Assembly (NCBI RefSeq): GCF_014192575.1
Contig: NZ_JACHYC010000004.1
Location: 654,080-718,079, forward strand
DNA: 64,000 nucleotides
From: Variovorax sp. Sphag1AA
Lineage (GTDB): Bacteria > Pseudomonadota > Gammaproteobacteria > Burkholderiales > Burkholderiaceae_C
Reading direction: 5' to 3'
Positions within the stretch are counted from its first letter, which is position 1; the number at the start of each line of letters is the position of its first letter. This document shows positions 1 to 7,974 of the stretch, in pieces. The position numbers and the translations under genes were made by a program. The notes under the pieces were generated by a model, which saw only the letters and a program-made list of their open reading frames with translations, had not been told where the DNA came from and ran no database searches.

Positions 1-1
1 C

Positions 2-856
2 CTCGCCGTGCTTGCGCTGCTCGCGGTATTCGGTATCGCGACGAGCGTGTTTGATGTGGCAATCAACACCGAAGCCGCCCAGCTGGAATCGCGCAACGGA
101 AAGCCCCTCATGAGCGGTATGCACGGCATGTTCAGCCTCGGCGGCATGGTCGGGGCGACCACGGGAGGCGCGGCGATCGCGGCGGGCATGGCACCGCAGC
201 ACCACCTGACGCTCGTCGCAGCTGCGATGGCACTCACGATCGCCCTTTCATCTCAATGGATGCTTCCGAAAGAGGCCACCGCGTTTCAGACCTCGGACGA
301 AGGATTTCGCCTTCCGCGCGGCGCCCTGGCCATACTCGGCCTGCTGGCCGCGCTGGGCCTGATCGCCGAAGGCGCGATCTACGACTGGAGCGTGCTGTAT
401 CTCCAACAGGAGCTCGGCAGCGCGCAGCAGCAGGCAGCACTGGCCTATGGAAGCTTCTCTGCGGCCATGGCGCTGGCGCGATTCTGCGGCGACGCGATGA
501 GAGCCCGGTTCGCGCCCGCCGTGCTGCTGCGCGGCAGTGCTCTGCTGGCGGCCGCTTCGATGACGCTCGTACTGGTCACCAGCAATCCCTGGGTGGCACT
601 CGCAGGATTCGCGGGCGTCGGGATCGGCTTTGCGAATGTGGTGCCGGTTCTTTTTTCGGCGTCGGCGCGTGTGCCGGGCGTCGAGCCTGCGCAGGGCATT
701 GCAGCAGTTTCGGCAGCCGCCTATCTGGGTTTCATGGCCGGGCCGCCGGTGATCGGCTTCCTGGCGCAGATCAGCTCGTTGACAGTCGCGCTATATGTAG
801 TGGTGGCCTTTGCGGCCGCGCTGGCAGCCTCCGCCCGCTACGCCAATTCCGCCTGA
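2..856 (+). CDS. MFS transporter, C-terminal part (5' end outside window)
   Basis: The reading frame is open from the first bases and runs to a TGA at 854-856, so the gene begins upstream of the window. The visible 284 residues form about eight hydrophobic helices of a major facilitator. The stretch SGMHGMFSLGGMVGA near the start resembles the central helices of the YbjJ/FucP-like MFS branch, whose substrates are mostly unknown. It ends 1 bp before the convergent protease gene. The GTG at position 8 is an internal codon, not a convincing start. Family assignment is good; substrate cannot be stated. Confidence 0.85.
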   Translation, partial: LAVLALLAVFGIATSVFDVAINTEAAQLESRNGKPLMSGMHGMFSLGGMVGATTGGAAIAAGMAPQHHLTLVAAAMALTIALSSQWMLPKEATAFQTSDEGFRLPRGALAILGLLAALGLIAEGAIYDWSVLYLQQELGSAQQQAALAYGSFSAAMALARFCGDAMRARFAPAVLLRGSALLAAASMTLVLVTSNPWVALAGFAGVGIGFANVVPVLFSASARVPGVEPAQGIAAVSAAAYLGFMAGPPVIGFLAQISSLTVALYVVVAFAAALAASARYANSA

Positions 857-857
857 T

Positions 858-1901
858 TCACCGCAGCGCTGGCGCTGCGCGCAACGCGCGGACCGACGCA
901 TCGCCAAGGGCAGCACCGAATTTCTTCGCGAGCTTTTCGGCCACGTTGTCGCGGCGGGTGTAGTCGATGAGCTCTTCGGCCTTGACCACTTCTCGCGCGA
1001 CGTAATCTACATTGCCGAGCTGATCCGCCAGACCGAGTTCGATCGCCTGCTGACCGCTCCAGAACAGGCCGCTGAAGAGGCCCGGCGAATTGACCTTGAG
1101 GCGATCGCCACGGCCAGTCTTCACCACATCGATGAACTGCGTGTGGATCTGGTCCAGCATCTGCTGCGCATGCGCGCGCTGGGCGTCGCTCATCGGGCTG
1201 AACGGATCGAGAAATCCCTTGTTCTCGCCCGCCGTCAGCAACCTGCGCTCCACGCCGACCTTCTCCATGATTCCCGTGAACCCGAAGCCATCCATCAAGA
1301 CGCCTATGCTGCCGACGATGCTGGCCTTGTCGACAAAGATCTTGTCCGTAGCTGCCGCGATGTAGTAGGCAGCCGAAGCGCAGGTCTCTTCGACAACCGC
1401 ATAGATCGGCTTGTTGTACTTGGCCCGCATGCGCTTGATCTCATCGTTGATGATGCCGGCCTGCACAGGGCTGCCGCCCGGCGAATTGATGAGCAGGATC
1501 ACGCCCTTGGCGCCCTCGTCCTCGAACGCGGTCTTCATCGCCGCAACGACGAACTCCGCACTTGCATCGGCGCCGTCCGCGATCTCGCCCTTGATCTCGA
1601 TCACCGCGGTGTGCGCCGTCGTCTTGGCCGCCGTTTGCGAGCCGCGCGAGATCACGAACCACGCCAGCGCAACGAAGAAGACCAGCCAAGCCAGGCGGGT
1701 GAAGTTCCTCCACCGGCGTGCGGCCCTTTGCTCCTTCAATGCAGCGAAAGCGAGCTTCTCCAGAGTCGCACGCTCCCATCCGGATTGCTGGGTCGGATCG
1801 TTTCTCGACATGTTTCTCGAGCCCCCCTGGGCGGTTGATGAAGGCGCGGCGCGATCGAAGGGTTCGAACCCTTCGGGCTCCGTGCGGTTTGAATCGGTCA
1901 T
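858..1901 (-). CDS. sppA: S49 family serine peptidase (SppA-like signal peptide peptidase)
   Basis: A membrane-anchored protease expected to degrade cleaved signal peptides and membrane-protein fragments. The 347-residue product has a polar N-terminal tail, one membrane segment (about residues 68-84) and a single S49 domain with the INSPGGS strand. The nucleophile is Ser176 in CASAAYY and the general base is Lys228 in GENKGF, 52 residues apart as in the short Bacillus SppA. The start at 1901 is 1 bp downstream of the Rieske stop. A second in-frame ATG at 1811 has a G-rich sequence upstream and would remove the disordered tail together with the palindrome at 1856-1875, so the start is not settled. 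Last gene of the leftward rluC operon. Confidence 0.88.
   Translation of the reverse strand: MTDSNRTEPEGFEPFDRAAPSSTAQGGSRNMSRNDPTQQSGWERATLEKLAFAALKEQRAARRWRNFTRLAWLVFFVALAWFVISRGSQTAAKTTAHTAVIEIKGEIADGADASAEFVVAAMKTAFEDEGAKGVILLINSPGGSPVQAGIINDEIKRMRAKYNKPIYAVVEETCASAAYYIAAATDKIFVDKASIVGSIGVLMDGFGFTGIMEKVGVERRLLTAGENKGFLDPFSPMSDAQRAHAQQMLDQIHTQFIDVVKTGRGDRLKVNSPGLFSGLFWSGQQAIELGLADQLGNVDYVAREVVKAEELIDYTRRDNVAEKLAKKFGAALGDASVRALRAAPALR
1856..1875. repeat. 20-bp perfect palindrome in the sppA N-terminal tail
   Basis: The sequence CGAAGGGTTCGAACCCTTCG is its own reverse complement over all 20 bases. It lies in the part of sppA encoding an apparently disordered tail (GFEPF region) upstream of the membrane segment. 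If sppA starts at the internal ATG at 1811, the palindrome is intergenic between the Rieske gene and sppA. It could be a REP-like element or a cruciform/operator site; there is no direct evidence for either. Confidence 0.6.
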
Positions 1902-1902
1902 G

Positions 1903-2268
1903 TCAGAAGGCGAGAGGTTGGAGGTTCCAGGCAGTATGCCAGTGCACGACGCCGTCACGCTCGCTGAGCGCGATCTTCACCAGGCCTCCGCGGCACGGGC
2001 CGCCGACGCATTCGCCGGTGTCGGGCCTGTAAACAGCGCCGTGCGTCGCGCAGAGGAGCCATTGCCCGCTGTCGTCGAAGAAGCGGTCGGGCTGAAAGTC
2101 CAATTCCATCGCCACGTGGCTGCAGCGATTCAGGTAGGCATGCGCCACGCCCTCGAAGCGGACAGCGAATGCACGGCAGGTCTGCCCTGCGTGCACCACG
2201 TCGAACGGCACCGCGCGGCCGCCTTCGACCAGCTCAGCGGCGTTGCAAAGAGGAATGCAATCGCTCAT
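1903..2268 (-). CDS. Rieske (2Fe-2S) domain protein
   Basis: A 121-residue stand-alone Rieske ferredoxin-like protein. The two cluster-binding boxes are visible: C49-S-H51 (NRCSHVAMEL) and C73-ATH76 (LLCATHGAVY), matching CxH...CxxH. The start MSDCIPLC is preferred over an upstream in-frame ATG because the extra residues overlap the upstream gene end and lack the family look. It sits between the HAD phosphatase (10 bp gap) and sppA (1 bp), so it is co-transcribed. Its electron partner is unknown; small Rieske proteins of this type usually accompany an oxygenase, but none is adjacent. Confidence 0.85.
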   Translation of the reverse strand: MSDCIPLCNAAELVEGGRAVPFDVVHAGQTCRAFAVRFEGVAHAYLNRCSHVAMELDFQPDRFFDDSGQWLLCATHGAVYRPDTGECVGGPCRGGLVKIALSERDGVVHWHTAWNLQPLAF

Positions 2269-2278
2269 GCCCGGATTT

Positions 2279-2947
2279 TCACGCGTTCCCCAGAAGCCAT
2301 TCCGCAAGGCCGGAAACCGAATGCGCCACGTGCAGCGGCGAAAGTGGCTCGAAGCCGCCGGGTTCGTGCGCCCCGTAGCTCACGCCGACGCTCGCGCAAC
2401 CGGCATTGATCGCAAGTTGGAGGTCGTGTGTGGTGTCCCCGATCATCAGCGTGCGTTCGGGTGGCACGTCGAGCTCTTCCATGAGCTCCAGCAGCATGCG
2501 CGGATGCGGCTTGCCGAAGGTCTCATCTGCCGTGCGCGAGGCATCGAAGCGGTCCCGCAGCGCGACCGTCGCGAGCGCCTCGTTCAGCCCCCGGCGCGAC
2601 TTGCCGGTGGCGACGGCGAGCAGGTGGCCGCGGGCCCGCAGCGCGTCCAGCATCGGGAGCACACCGTCGAACAGCACGACGTCGTCCTGGTGCTGCAGGT
2701 AGTGGAAGCGGTAGCGCGCGCCCAGTTCCGGATATTTTTCCCGCGGGACGTCGGGAGCCGCCTTTGCAAGCGCTTCGGCAAGCCCCAGCCCGATTACCCA
2801 GGCGGCATCGCTTTCGCTGGGCTTGGCGCCACCAACATCCACCACGGCGGCCTGGATGCACCGGACGATCAGTCGCGTAGAGTCATAGAGCGTCCCGTCC
2901 CAGTCAAAGGCAATCAGGTCGAAACGGCGGGAGAGTGGGTCAGTCAT
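2279..2947 (-). CDS. HAD-IA family phosphatase (phosphoglycolate phosphatase-like)
   Basis: A 222-residue haloacid-dehalogenase hydrolase. Motif I is D15-W-D17-G-T-L, giving the Asp nucleophile and the acid/base Asp. Motif II is the ATGKSR stretch, and the C-terminal GKPHP...MIGDTTHD provides motifs III and IV. A helical cap follows motif I, as in phosphoglycolate phosphatases. The start overlaps the rluC stop by 4 bp (ATGA), which suggests translational coupling. Phosphatase activity is well supported; the substrate is not, since rluC-linked HAD proteins of this kind are often called Gph-like without proof. Confidence 0.87.
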   Translation of the reverse strand: MTDPLSRRFDLIAFDWDGTLYDSTRLIVRCIQAAVVDVGGAKPSESDAAWVIGLGLAEALAKAAPDVPREKYPELGARYRFHYLQHQDDVVLFDGVLPMLDALRARGHLLAVATGKSRRGLNEALATVALRDRFDASRTADETFGKPHPRMLLELMEELDVPPERTLMIGDTTHDLQLAINAGCASVGVSYGAHEPGGFEPLSPLHVAHSVSGLAEWLLGNA

Positions 2948-4002
2948 GAGGAATTTGATGGATGGGCAGCGAGCACGTCGAGCGCCTCCGGCGAGACCAG
3001 AGCACTCAGCTCCGTCGGGAGATCGGCCTGCAGCGCCATGCGCTCGTGACTCGCGGGATGGTTGAACTGCAGGCGCCAGGCGTGCAGGAACATGCGTTTG
3101 AGGCCAATCTTCTGCAGCGCCCGGTTGTGCTCGAAGTTGCCATATTTGTCGTCGCCGACGATGGCGTGGCCGGCCGAGGCGAGATGAACCCGGATCTGGT
3201 GCGTCCTGCCGGTCTTGATGGTGACCGCGAGCAGCGATACGGGCACCGCATCCGCCGCCAGATTGAAACGGGCAAGCACCTTGACCAGCGTGACCGCCCG
3301 CATTGCATCCGGGTGATCCTTGGCCACCACACGCACGCGGCGCTCGCCCGCCTCAGATCCGCCGGTCGACCCCGGAAGCAGATATTTCGCAAGCGGTGCG
3401 TCGAGCACCTTCTTGTTCGCTGGCCAATCACCGTCGACCAGTGCGAGATACGTCTTTCCGGTCTCGCGGTCACGAAACTGGTCCTGCAGCGCCGTGAGGG
3501 CCGAACGCTTCTTGGCGACCAGCAGGATGCCGGAGGTCTCGCGGTCGAGCCGGTGCACCAGTTCGAGGAAACGGGCCGCCGGTCGCGCGCGTCGCAGTTG
3601 CTCGATCACGCCGAAACTCACGCCGCTCCCGCCGTGCACCGCGACACCGGCGGGTTTGTTGATTGCGATCAGTGCGTCGTCTTCGTGCAACACGGGGAAT
3701 TCCCGAGGTGGCGCGGCCGGCGACGCCCCCTCTTCCGAACGCGCAGCGACCCTCACTGGGGGTACGCGCAGCACGTCGCCTTCGGAAAGACGGGTCTCTG
3801 CCTGCGCTCGGCCCTTATTGATGCGCACCTCGCCCGAACGGATGATCCGGTAGACGTGCGTCTTCGGCACGCCCTTCAGTTGGCGGAACAGGAAATTGTC
3901 CAGTCGCTGCCCGGCAGACTCCTCGTCAACCGTGAGAAAGCGAACTTCCGCTGCCCCGGGGCCTGGCTTCGCACCTATAATATTTTTCACCAGCGCGGTC
4001 AT
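2944..4002 (-). CDS. rluC: 23S rRNA pseudouridine synthase RluC
   Basis: Converts uridines 955, 2504 and 2580 (E. coli numbering) of 23S rRNA to pseudouridine. The 352-residue protein begins with a short tail, then an S4 RNA-binding domain (about residues 30-90, GQRLDNFLFRQLKGVPKTHV), then the RluA-type catalytic domain with HRLDRETSG containing the catalytic Asp153. The region GRTHQIRVHL is the second conserved block. The gene is divergent from rne, the same arrangement as rluC/rne in enterobacteria, which supports RluC over RluD. First gene of a leftward four-gene operon. Confidence 0.93.
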   Translation of the reverse strand: MTALVKNIIGAKPGPGAAEVRFLTVDEESAGQRLDNFLFRQLKGVPKTHVYRIIRSGEVRINKGRAQAETRLSEGDVLRVPPVRVAARSEEGASPAAPPREFPVLHEDDALIAINKPAGVAVHGGSGVSFGVIEQLRRARPAARFLELVHRLDRETSGILLVAKKRSALTALQDQFRDRETGKTYLALVDGDWPANKKVLDAPLAKYLLPGSTGGSEAGERRVRVVAKDHPDAMRAVTLVKVLARFNLAADAVPVSLLAVTIKTGRTHQIRVHLASAGHAIVGDDKYGNFEHNRALQKIGLKRMFLHAWRLQFNHPASHERMALQADLPTELSALVSPEALDVLAAHPSNSS

Positions 4003-4526
4003 GTAAGTGCTTGATTAATCAGAAGTTTAGAGCACGCAGGAGGCGCTGTGAGGTCGATGCCGCTTTGATGTCGAGTCCGCAAGCTGCGCGCTAATGCGCA
4101 AGGCGGCGGGCGCTTCATCCGAGTCAAGCCGACGCCCACGAAACACCATTACGGAATACCCAGCCGGCAGCTCCAGGCTACCGGCGGATCGAAGCGAGTA
4201 CCTCGTGTTGATGCTACTGGTTCAACTTGTCCTGCGCTGGCTGATGCCGGCGAGCACAGGCATTGAGCCGCAAGCCGTGCGCATCACCATTGCGCCAGTC
4301 GCTGTCGAAAAGATAGCAAGTCAGCACCCGATTGGGCTCGCACCCATCCACGCGCCCCCGCCCTGGCCTGCATTGAGCTGAATCTCGATGCGGCTGCCGG
4401 CATTTGTGCGGCAGTTCAAGCCAAGGCATAGCGGCAATTCCTTCGTTTCGCGGCGCGCCGTCCGTGCATCGTTAGGTCCGTCATGGACCGGTAGACGAGA
4501 CGAAACATAGAGAAGGACAACGCATC
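4003..4526. promoter_or_regulatory. rluC-rne divergent intergenic region and probable long rne leader
   Basis: This is a 524-bp gap between two divergent genes. In E. coli the rne mRNA has a long structured 5' leader used for feedback control, and a gap of this size would allow the same here; that is inference. A 10-bp palindrome TGATTAATCA lies at 4012-4021. A small hairpin GGTCC-GTCAT-GGACC (4475-4489) sits just before the rne ribosome binding site AGAAGGA (4511-4517). I could not pick a convincing promoter for either gene. Short open frames here on both strands look like chance. Confidence 0.5.
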
Positions 4527-7499
4527 ATGAAACGGATGCTGATCAATGCCACGCAGGCCGAAGAACGCCGCCTGGCAATCGTCGATGGGCAAAAGCTCCT
4601 CGACTACGAAATCGAGATTGAGGGACGCGAACAACGCAAGGGCAACATCTACAAGGCGGTCGTGACGCGCGTCGAGCCGTCGCTGGAAGCCTGCTTTGTC
4701 GACTACGGCGAGGACCGCCACGGCTTCCTCCCGTTCAAGGAAATCTCCAAGCAATACTTTGCCGAAGGCGTTTCGGCCAGCCAGGCCCGGATCCAGGACG
4801 TGATCAAGGAAGGCCAGGAGCTGGTCGTCCAGGTCGAAAAGGAAGAGCGCGGCAACAAGGGCGCCGCCCTAACGACCTTCATCTCCCTGGCCGGGCGCTA
4901 CGTCGTCCTGATGCCCAACAACCCGCGAGGCGGCGGTGTCAGCCGGCGCATCGAGGGCGACGACCGGGCCGAGCTCAAGGAAGCGATGGACCAGCTCGAG
5001 TACCCGAAGGGGATGAGCATCATCGCGCGCACCGCCGGCATCGGCCGTTCGGCGCCCGAGCTGCAATGGGACCTGAACTACCTGCTCAAGCTCTGGTCCG
5101 CCATCGACGGCGCCGCCAAGGGCGGCAAGGGCGCCTTCCTGATCTACCAGGAGTCCTCGCTGGTCATCCGCGCGATCCGTGACTATTTCAATCACGACAT
5201 CGGCGACATCCTGATCGACACCGACGACATCTACGACCAGGCCCAGCAGTTCATGGCTCATGTGATGCCGGAGCACGCAGGCAGGGTCAAGCGCTACCGC
5301 GACGACGCGGCGCTGTTCAGCCGCTTCCAGATCGAGCACCAGATCGAATCGGCCTACGCCCGCACGGTGCAGTTGCCCAGCGGCGGCGCCATCGTGATCG
5401 ACCACACCGAGGCGCTGGTCTCGGTCGACGTGAACTCGGCCCGCGCGATCAAGGGCGGTGACATCGAGGAAACCGCGACCCGAACGAACCTCGAAGCCGC
5501 CGACGAAGTGGCGCGCCAGATGCGCCTGCGCGACCTTGGCGGCCTCATCGTCATCGACTTCATCGACATGGATGAGTCGAAGAACCGCCGCGAAGTCGAA
5601 AGCCGCCTGCGCGACGCGCTGCGCCAGGATCGCGCCCGCGTGCAGTTCGGCTCGATCAGCAAGTTCGGCCTCATGGAAATGAGCCGCCAGCGCCTGAAGC
5701 CGGCGCTGAGCGAAGGCTCCTCCATCCCCTGCCCGCGCTGCGGAGGCTCCGGCCACATTCGCGACACCGAATCGAGCGCACTGCAGATCCTGCGCATCAT
5801 TCAGGAAGAGTCCATGAAGGACAACACGGCGGCCGTGCATGTTCAGGTGCCGGTCGAAGTGGCCTCCTTCCTGCTCAACGAAAAGCGCACCGAGATCGCA
5901 AAGATCGAACTCAAGCAGCGCGTGAGCGTGCTGATGGTGCCGAACAAGACGCTCGAGACGCCCAACTACAAGCTCGAGCGCCTGAAGCACGACGATCCGC
6001 GCCTCGACCACATCGACGCCAGCTACAAGATGGCTGACGAATTCGAGGATCCGACGTCGGTGACGCGCCGTTCGCAAGAGCCGACCAACAAGCAGACGCC
6101 GGTGATCAAGGGCGTGCTGCCAGACGCACCCGCGCCTGTCGTGGCCCCGAAGCCCGAAAGCGTCCAGGCGCCTGTCGCGGCGCAGGCCGCAGCAACGGCT
6201 GCCGCCTCCGCGGCACAGGCCAAGGCGGCCGAAACGGGCTTCTTCGGCTGGATCAAGCGCGTCTTCGGCGGCGCCCCTTCCGCGGCACCTGAGCCCGCGC
6301 CGGCTCCCGTCGAAGCACCGAAGCAGCGTCGCGAAGGCCGCTCTGGCCGAGACGGCGAGGCGCAACGCGGTCCGCGCGAAGGCGGCGACCAGCGTCGTGG
6401 ACGCGCCGAAGGCCGTAGCGGTCGCGATGGCGAACGCCGTGGCGGTCGCAACGGCGATCGTCGCGAAGGAGGCGAGCGCCGCGAAGGCCGTAACGAGGCC
6501 CGCACCGAAAACCAGGCACGCGAGCCGCGCGAAGCGCGCCAGGGCCGCGAAGGCGAACGCCGCGGTCGCGGTGGCGAACGCCGCGAAAGCGAAGTCCGCC
6601 AGCAGCCGATGGAGGCGGTAGACGCCCAACTCGAAGCCCAAGCGCTTGCCGCAAGCGGCGCAGCCAACGATTCCGCCATCCAGGCCGAACGCGTGCCACG
6701 TGGCCGCGGCGAGCGCCGCGATCGCGGGGAGCGTGGCATGGAGACGGGACGCGAACGCGGCGGCGACGCCTCGCGCGAATCCGGCGAAGTGGCCGAAGGC
6801 GGCGCATCCGGCGAACGCGCGGGTCGCGGCAGCCGCGAAGAACGTGCACCACGCGGCGAACGTGGTGAACGTGGCGAAGGCCGCCGCGAACGACGCAATG
6901 ACGGCGCTGCGCGCCCTGAAGCGTCTCTGGAACAATCCGTTGCCGAACTCAATGGAGCACCGGCTGAAGAGCAAGGCGTCGAGGCAGCGCCGCGCCGTGA
7001 AGGCGAAGAGCGTCGCGGCCGTTCGCGCGACCGGTACGGCCGTGATCGCCGCGAACGCGCACCGCGCGAAGAGGGCGACATCAACATCGCTGCTTCGACG
7101 GAACGCGCGGCGAGCGAAGTCCAGACGGCCCAACTGCCCGCGGAACCTGCGCTTGCGGAGGTGATTGCCGCGCCCCAGGCGCAGCCGATCGTGGTTCCGA
7201 CAAGCGCTGCGCCCGTCCGCGCGATGCCCAAGATCCAGCCCTTCGTACTCCCTTTGGACGAACTGGCTCAGATCGCTGAAGGCTCGGGGCTGCAGTGGGT
7301 GAACTCCGACGCCGACCGTGTGGCGCAAGTCCGCGCCGCGATCGACGCGGAGCCCAAGCCGGTTCATGTTCCCCGCGAGCGGCCGCCGGTCATCGTGCTC
7401 GACGACGGTCCGCTGGTACTGGTCGAAACCCGCCGGGATCTCGCGGGCATCGTGCTGCCTTTCGAAAAGGCAACGCAGGACGCGAGCCCCCGTCTTTAA
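4527..7499 (+). CDS. rne: Ribonuclease E
   Basis: Essential endonuclease that initiates mRNA decay and processes rRNA and tRNA. The 990-residue protein has an S1 domain near residues 38-120. The DNase I-like catalytic subdomain carries Asp301 (VSVDVNS) and Asp344 (VIDFIDMDE), and the zinc-link CPRC (Cys402, Cys405) holds the tetramer together. All four sit two residues before their E. coli counterparts. After the catalytic half comes an amphipathic stretch ETGFFGWIKRVFGG (569 onward), like the membrane-targeting helix of E. coli RNase E. A long Arg/Glu/Gly-rich disordered scaffold with repeated GERR, GRxG and REGG units follows. A short conserved C-terminal block (about 895-990) ends the protein. 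Followed by a strong terminator. Confidence 0.96.
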   Translation: MKRMLINATQAEERRLAIVDGQKLLDYEIEIEGREQRKGNIYKAVVTRVEPSLEACFVDYGEDRHGFLPFKEISKQYFAEGVSASQARIQDVIKEGQELVVQVEKEERGNKGAALTTFISLAGRYVVLMPNNPRGGGVSRRIEGDDRAELKEAMDQLEYPKGMSIIARTAGIGRSAPELQWDLNYLLKLWSAIDGAAKGGKGAFLIYQESSLVIRAIRDYFNHDIGDILIDTDDIYDQAQQFMAHVMPEHAGRVKRYRDDAALFSRFQIEHQIESAYARTVQLPSGGAIVIDHTEALVSVDVNSARAIKGGDIEETATRTNLEAADEVARQMRLRDLGGLIVIDFIDMDESKNRREVESRLRDALRQDRARVQFGSISKFGLMEMSRQRLKPALSEGSSIPCPRCGGSGHIRDTESSALQILRIIQEESMKDNTAAVHVQVPVEVASFLLNEKRTEIAKIELKQRVSVLMVPNKTLETPNYKLERLKHDDPRLDHIDASYKMADEFEDPTSVTRRSQEPTNKQTPVIKGVLPDAPAPVVAPKPESVQAPVAAQAAATAAASAAQAKAAETGFFGWIKRVFGGAPSAAPEPAPAPVEAPKQRREGRSGRDGEAQRGPREGGDQRRGRAEGRSGRDGERRGGRNGDRREGGERREGRNEARTENQAREPREARQGREGERRGRGGERRESEVRQQPMEAVDAQLEAQALAASGAANDSAIQAERVPRGRGERRDRGERGMETGRERGGDASRESGEVAEGGASGERAGRGSREERAPRGERGERGEGRRERRNDGAARPEASLEQSVAELNGAPAEEQGVEAAPRREGEERRGRSRDRYGRDRRERAPREEGDINIAASTERAASEVQTAQLPAEPALAEVIAAPQAQPIVVPTSAAPVRAMPKIQPFVLPLDELAQIAEGSGLQWVNSDADRVAQVRAAIDAEPKPVHVPRERPPVIVLDDGPLVLVETRRDLAGIVLPFEKATQDASPRL

Positions 7500-7536
7500 G
7501 ACCAAAGGGGCGCTGAGCCCCTGATTCACAAGAACC

Positions 7537-7566
7537 AAGCCCGGTGTGCAAGCACCGGGCTTTTTT
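7537..7566 (+). terminator. Rho-independent terminator of rne
   Basis: A 10-bp perfect stem AAGCCCGGTG / CACCGGGCTT with a TGCAAG loop runs directly into a T tract (7559-7566). It begins 38 bp after the rne stop codon. A smaller hairpin GGGGC-GCTGA-GCCCC precedes it at 7507-7521. It separates rne from the exopolysaccharide cluster. Confidence 0.93.
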
Positions 7567-7741
7567 CATGCGTGAGCGCCCGCTCCCGGCAGCTCATTGC
7601 TGTCGCCACCCCCTCTTCGCCTGTATCGAGATTTCGCGGGCGATGCGACTTGTGATGCTGCGCCGCACAAGAGGCAGTGGCTGCACAAAGTCACGTTTCG
7701 CCAAACGGCGTATGTAAACAACACATTCAGGCCCGCGAGCA

Positions 7742-7756
7742 TTAACATGTTGTTAA
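7742..7756. promoter_or_regulatory. Inverted repeat, candidate operator
   Basis: TTAACA-TGT-TGTTAA is a perfect 6-bp inverted repeat with a 3-bp spacer, about 110 bp upstream of the predicted -35 box of the exopolysaccharide operon. The arrangement resembles a dimeric transcription-factor site. No family-specific consensus was recognised. Confidence 0.4.
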
Positions 7757-7865
7757 ACAAAAGGACTACACTTGGTTCGCACATGTTGCATCGCATCAAC
7801 CGTCGTGGCAACGCACCTTACAGAGGTAAAGACTAGACCGTTTGGCGGAAGATGTAGCGCTTTTG

Positions 7866-7894
7866 TTGACACGACAACGGCAGCAGCATATGTT
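7866..7894 (+). promoter_or_regulatory. Predicted sigma70 promoter of the exopolysaccharide operon
   Basis: A perfect -35 hexamer TTGACA (7866-7871) is followed after 17 bp by TATGTT (7889-7894), which matches four of the six -10 positions. It would start transcription near 7901 and leave a leader of about 75 nt before the start codon at 7975. Confidence 0.6.
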
Positions 7895-7974
7895 CAAATT
7901 CTTGCGAATAGTAGTAAAGCGTTACACTGGAACGCCCCCTGATTGAAGCAGCACCCGTTACGGGAGAATTTCAA

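Larger units (their letters stand above)
7567..7974 (+). promoter_or_regulatory. Upstream regulatory region of the exopolysaccharide operon
   Basis: A 408-bp noncoding stretch, more AT-rich than its surroundings, separates the rne terminator from the first polysaccharide gene. It contains an inverted repeat at 7742-7756 and a sigma70-like promoter at 7866-7894, listed separately. A ribosome binding site GGGAG lies just before the start codon at 7975. The open frames that cross this stretch have no coding character. A region of this size before a polysaccharide operon commonly binds activators; which ones is unknown. Confidence 0.6.

Noticed and set aside
4094..4429. Short open frames on both strands in the rluC-rne gap
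   Set aside because: No recognisable domain, no good ribosome binding site, and the region is better explained as the rne leader.
4869..7538. Very long open frame antisense to rne
   Set aside because: Ala/Arg-rich shadow of the RNase E coding sequence; no domain and no start signal.
7566..7836. Open frames of about 80 codons on both strands upstream of the exopolysaccharide operon
   Set aside because: They overlap the rne terminator or the promoter region, and composition is not coding-like.
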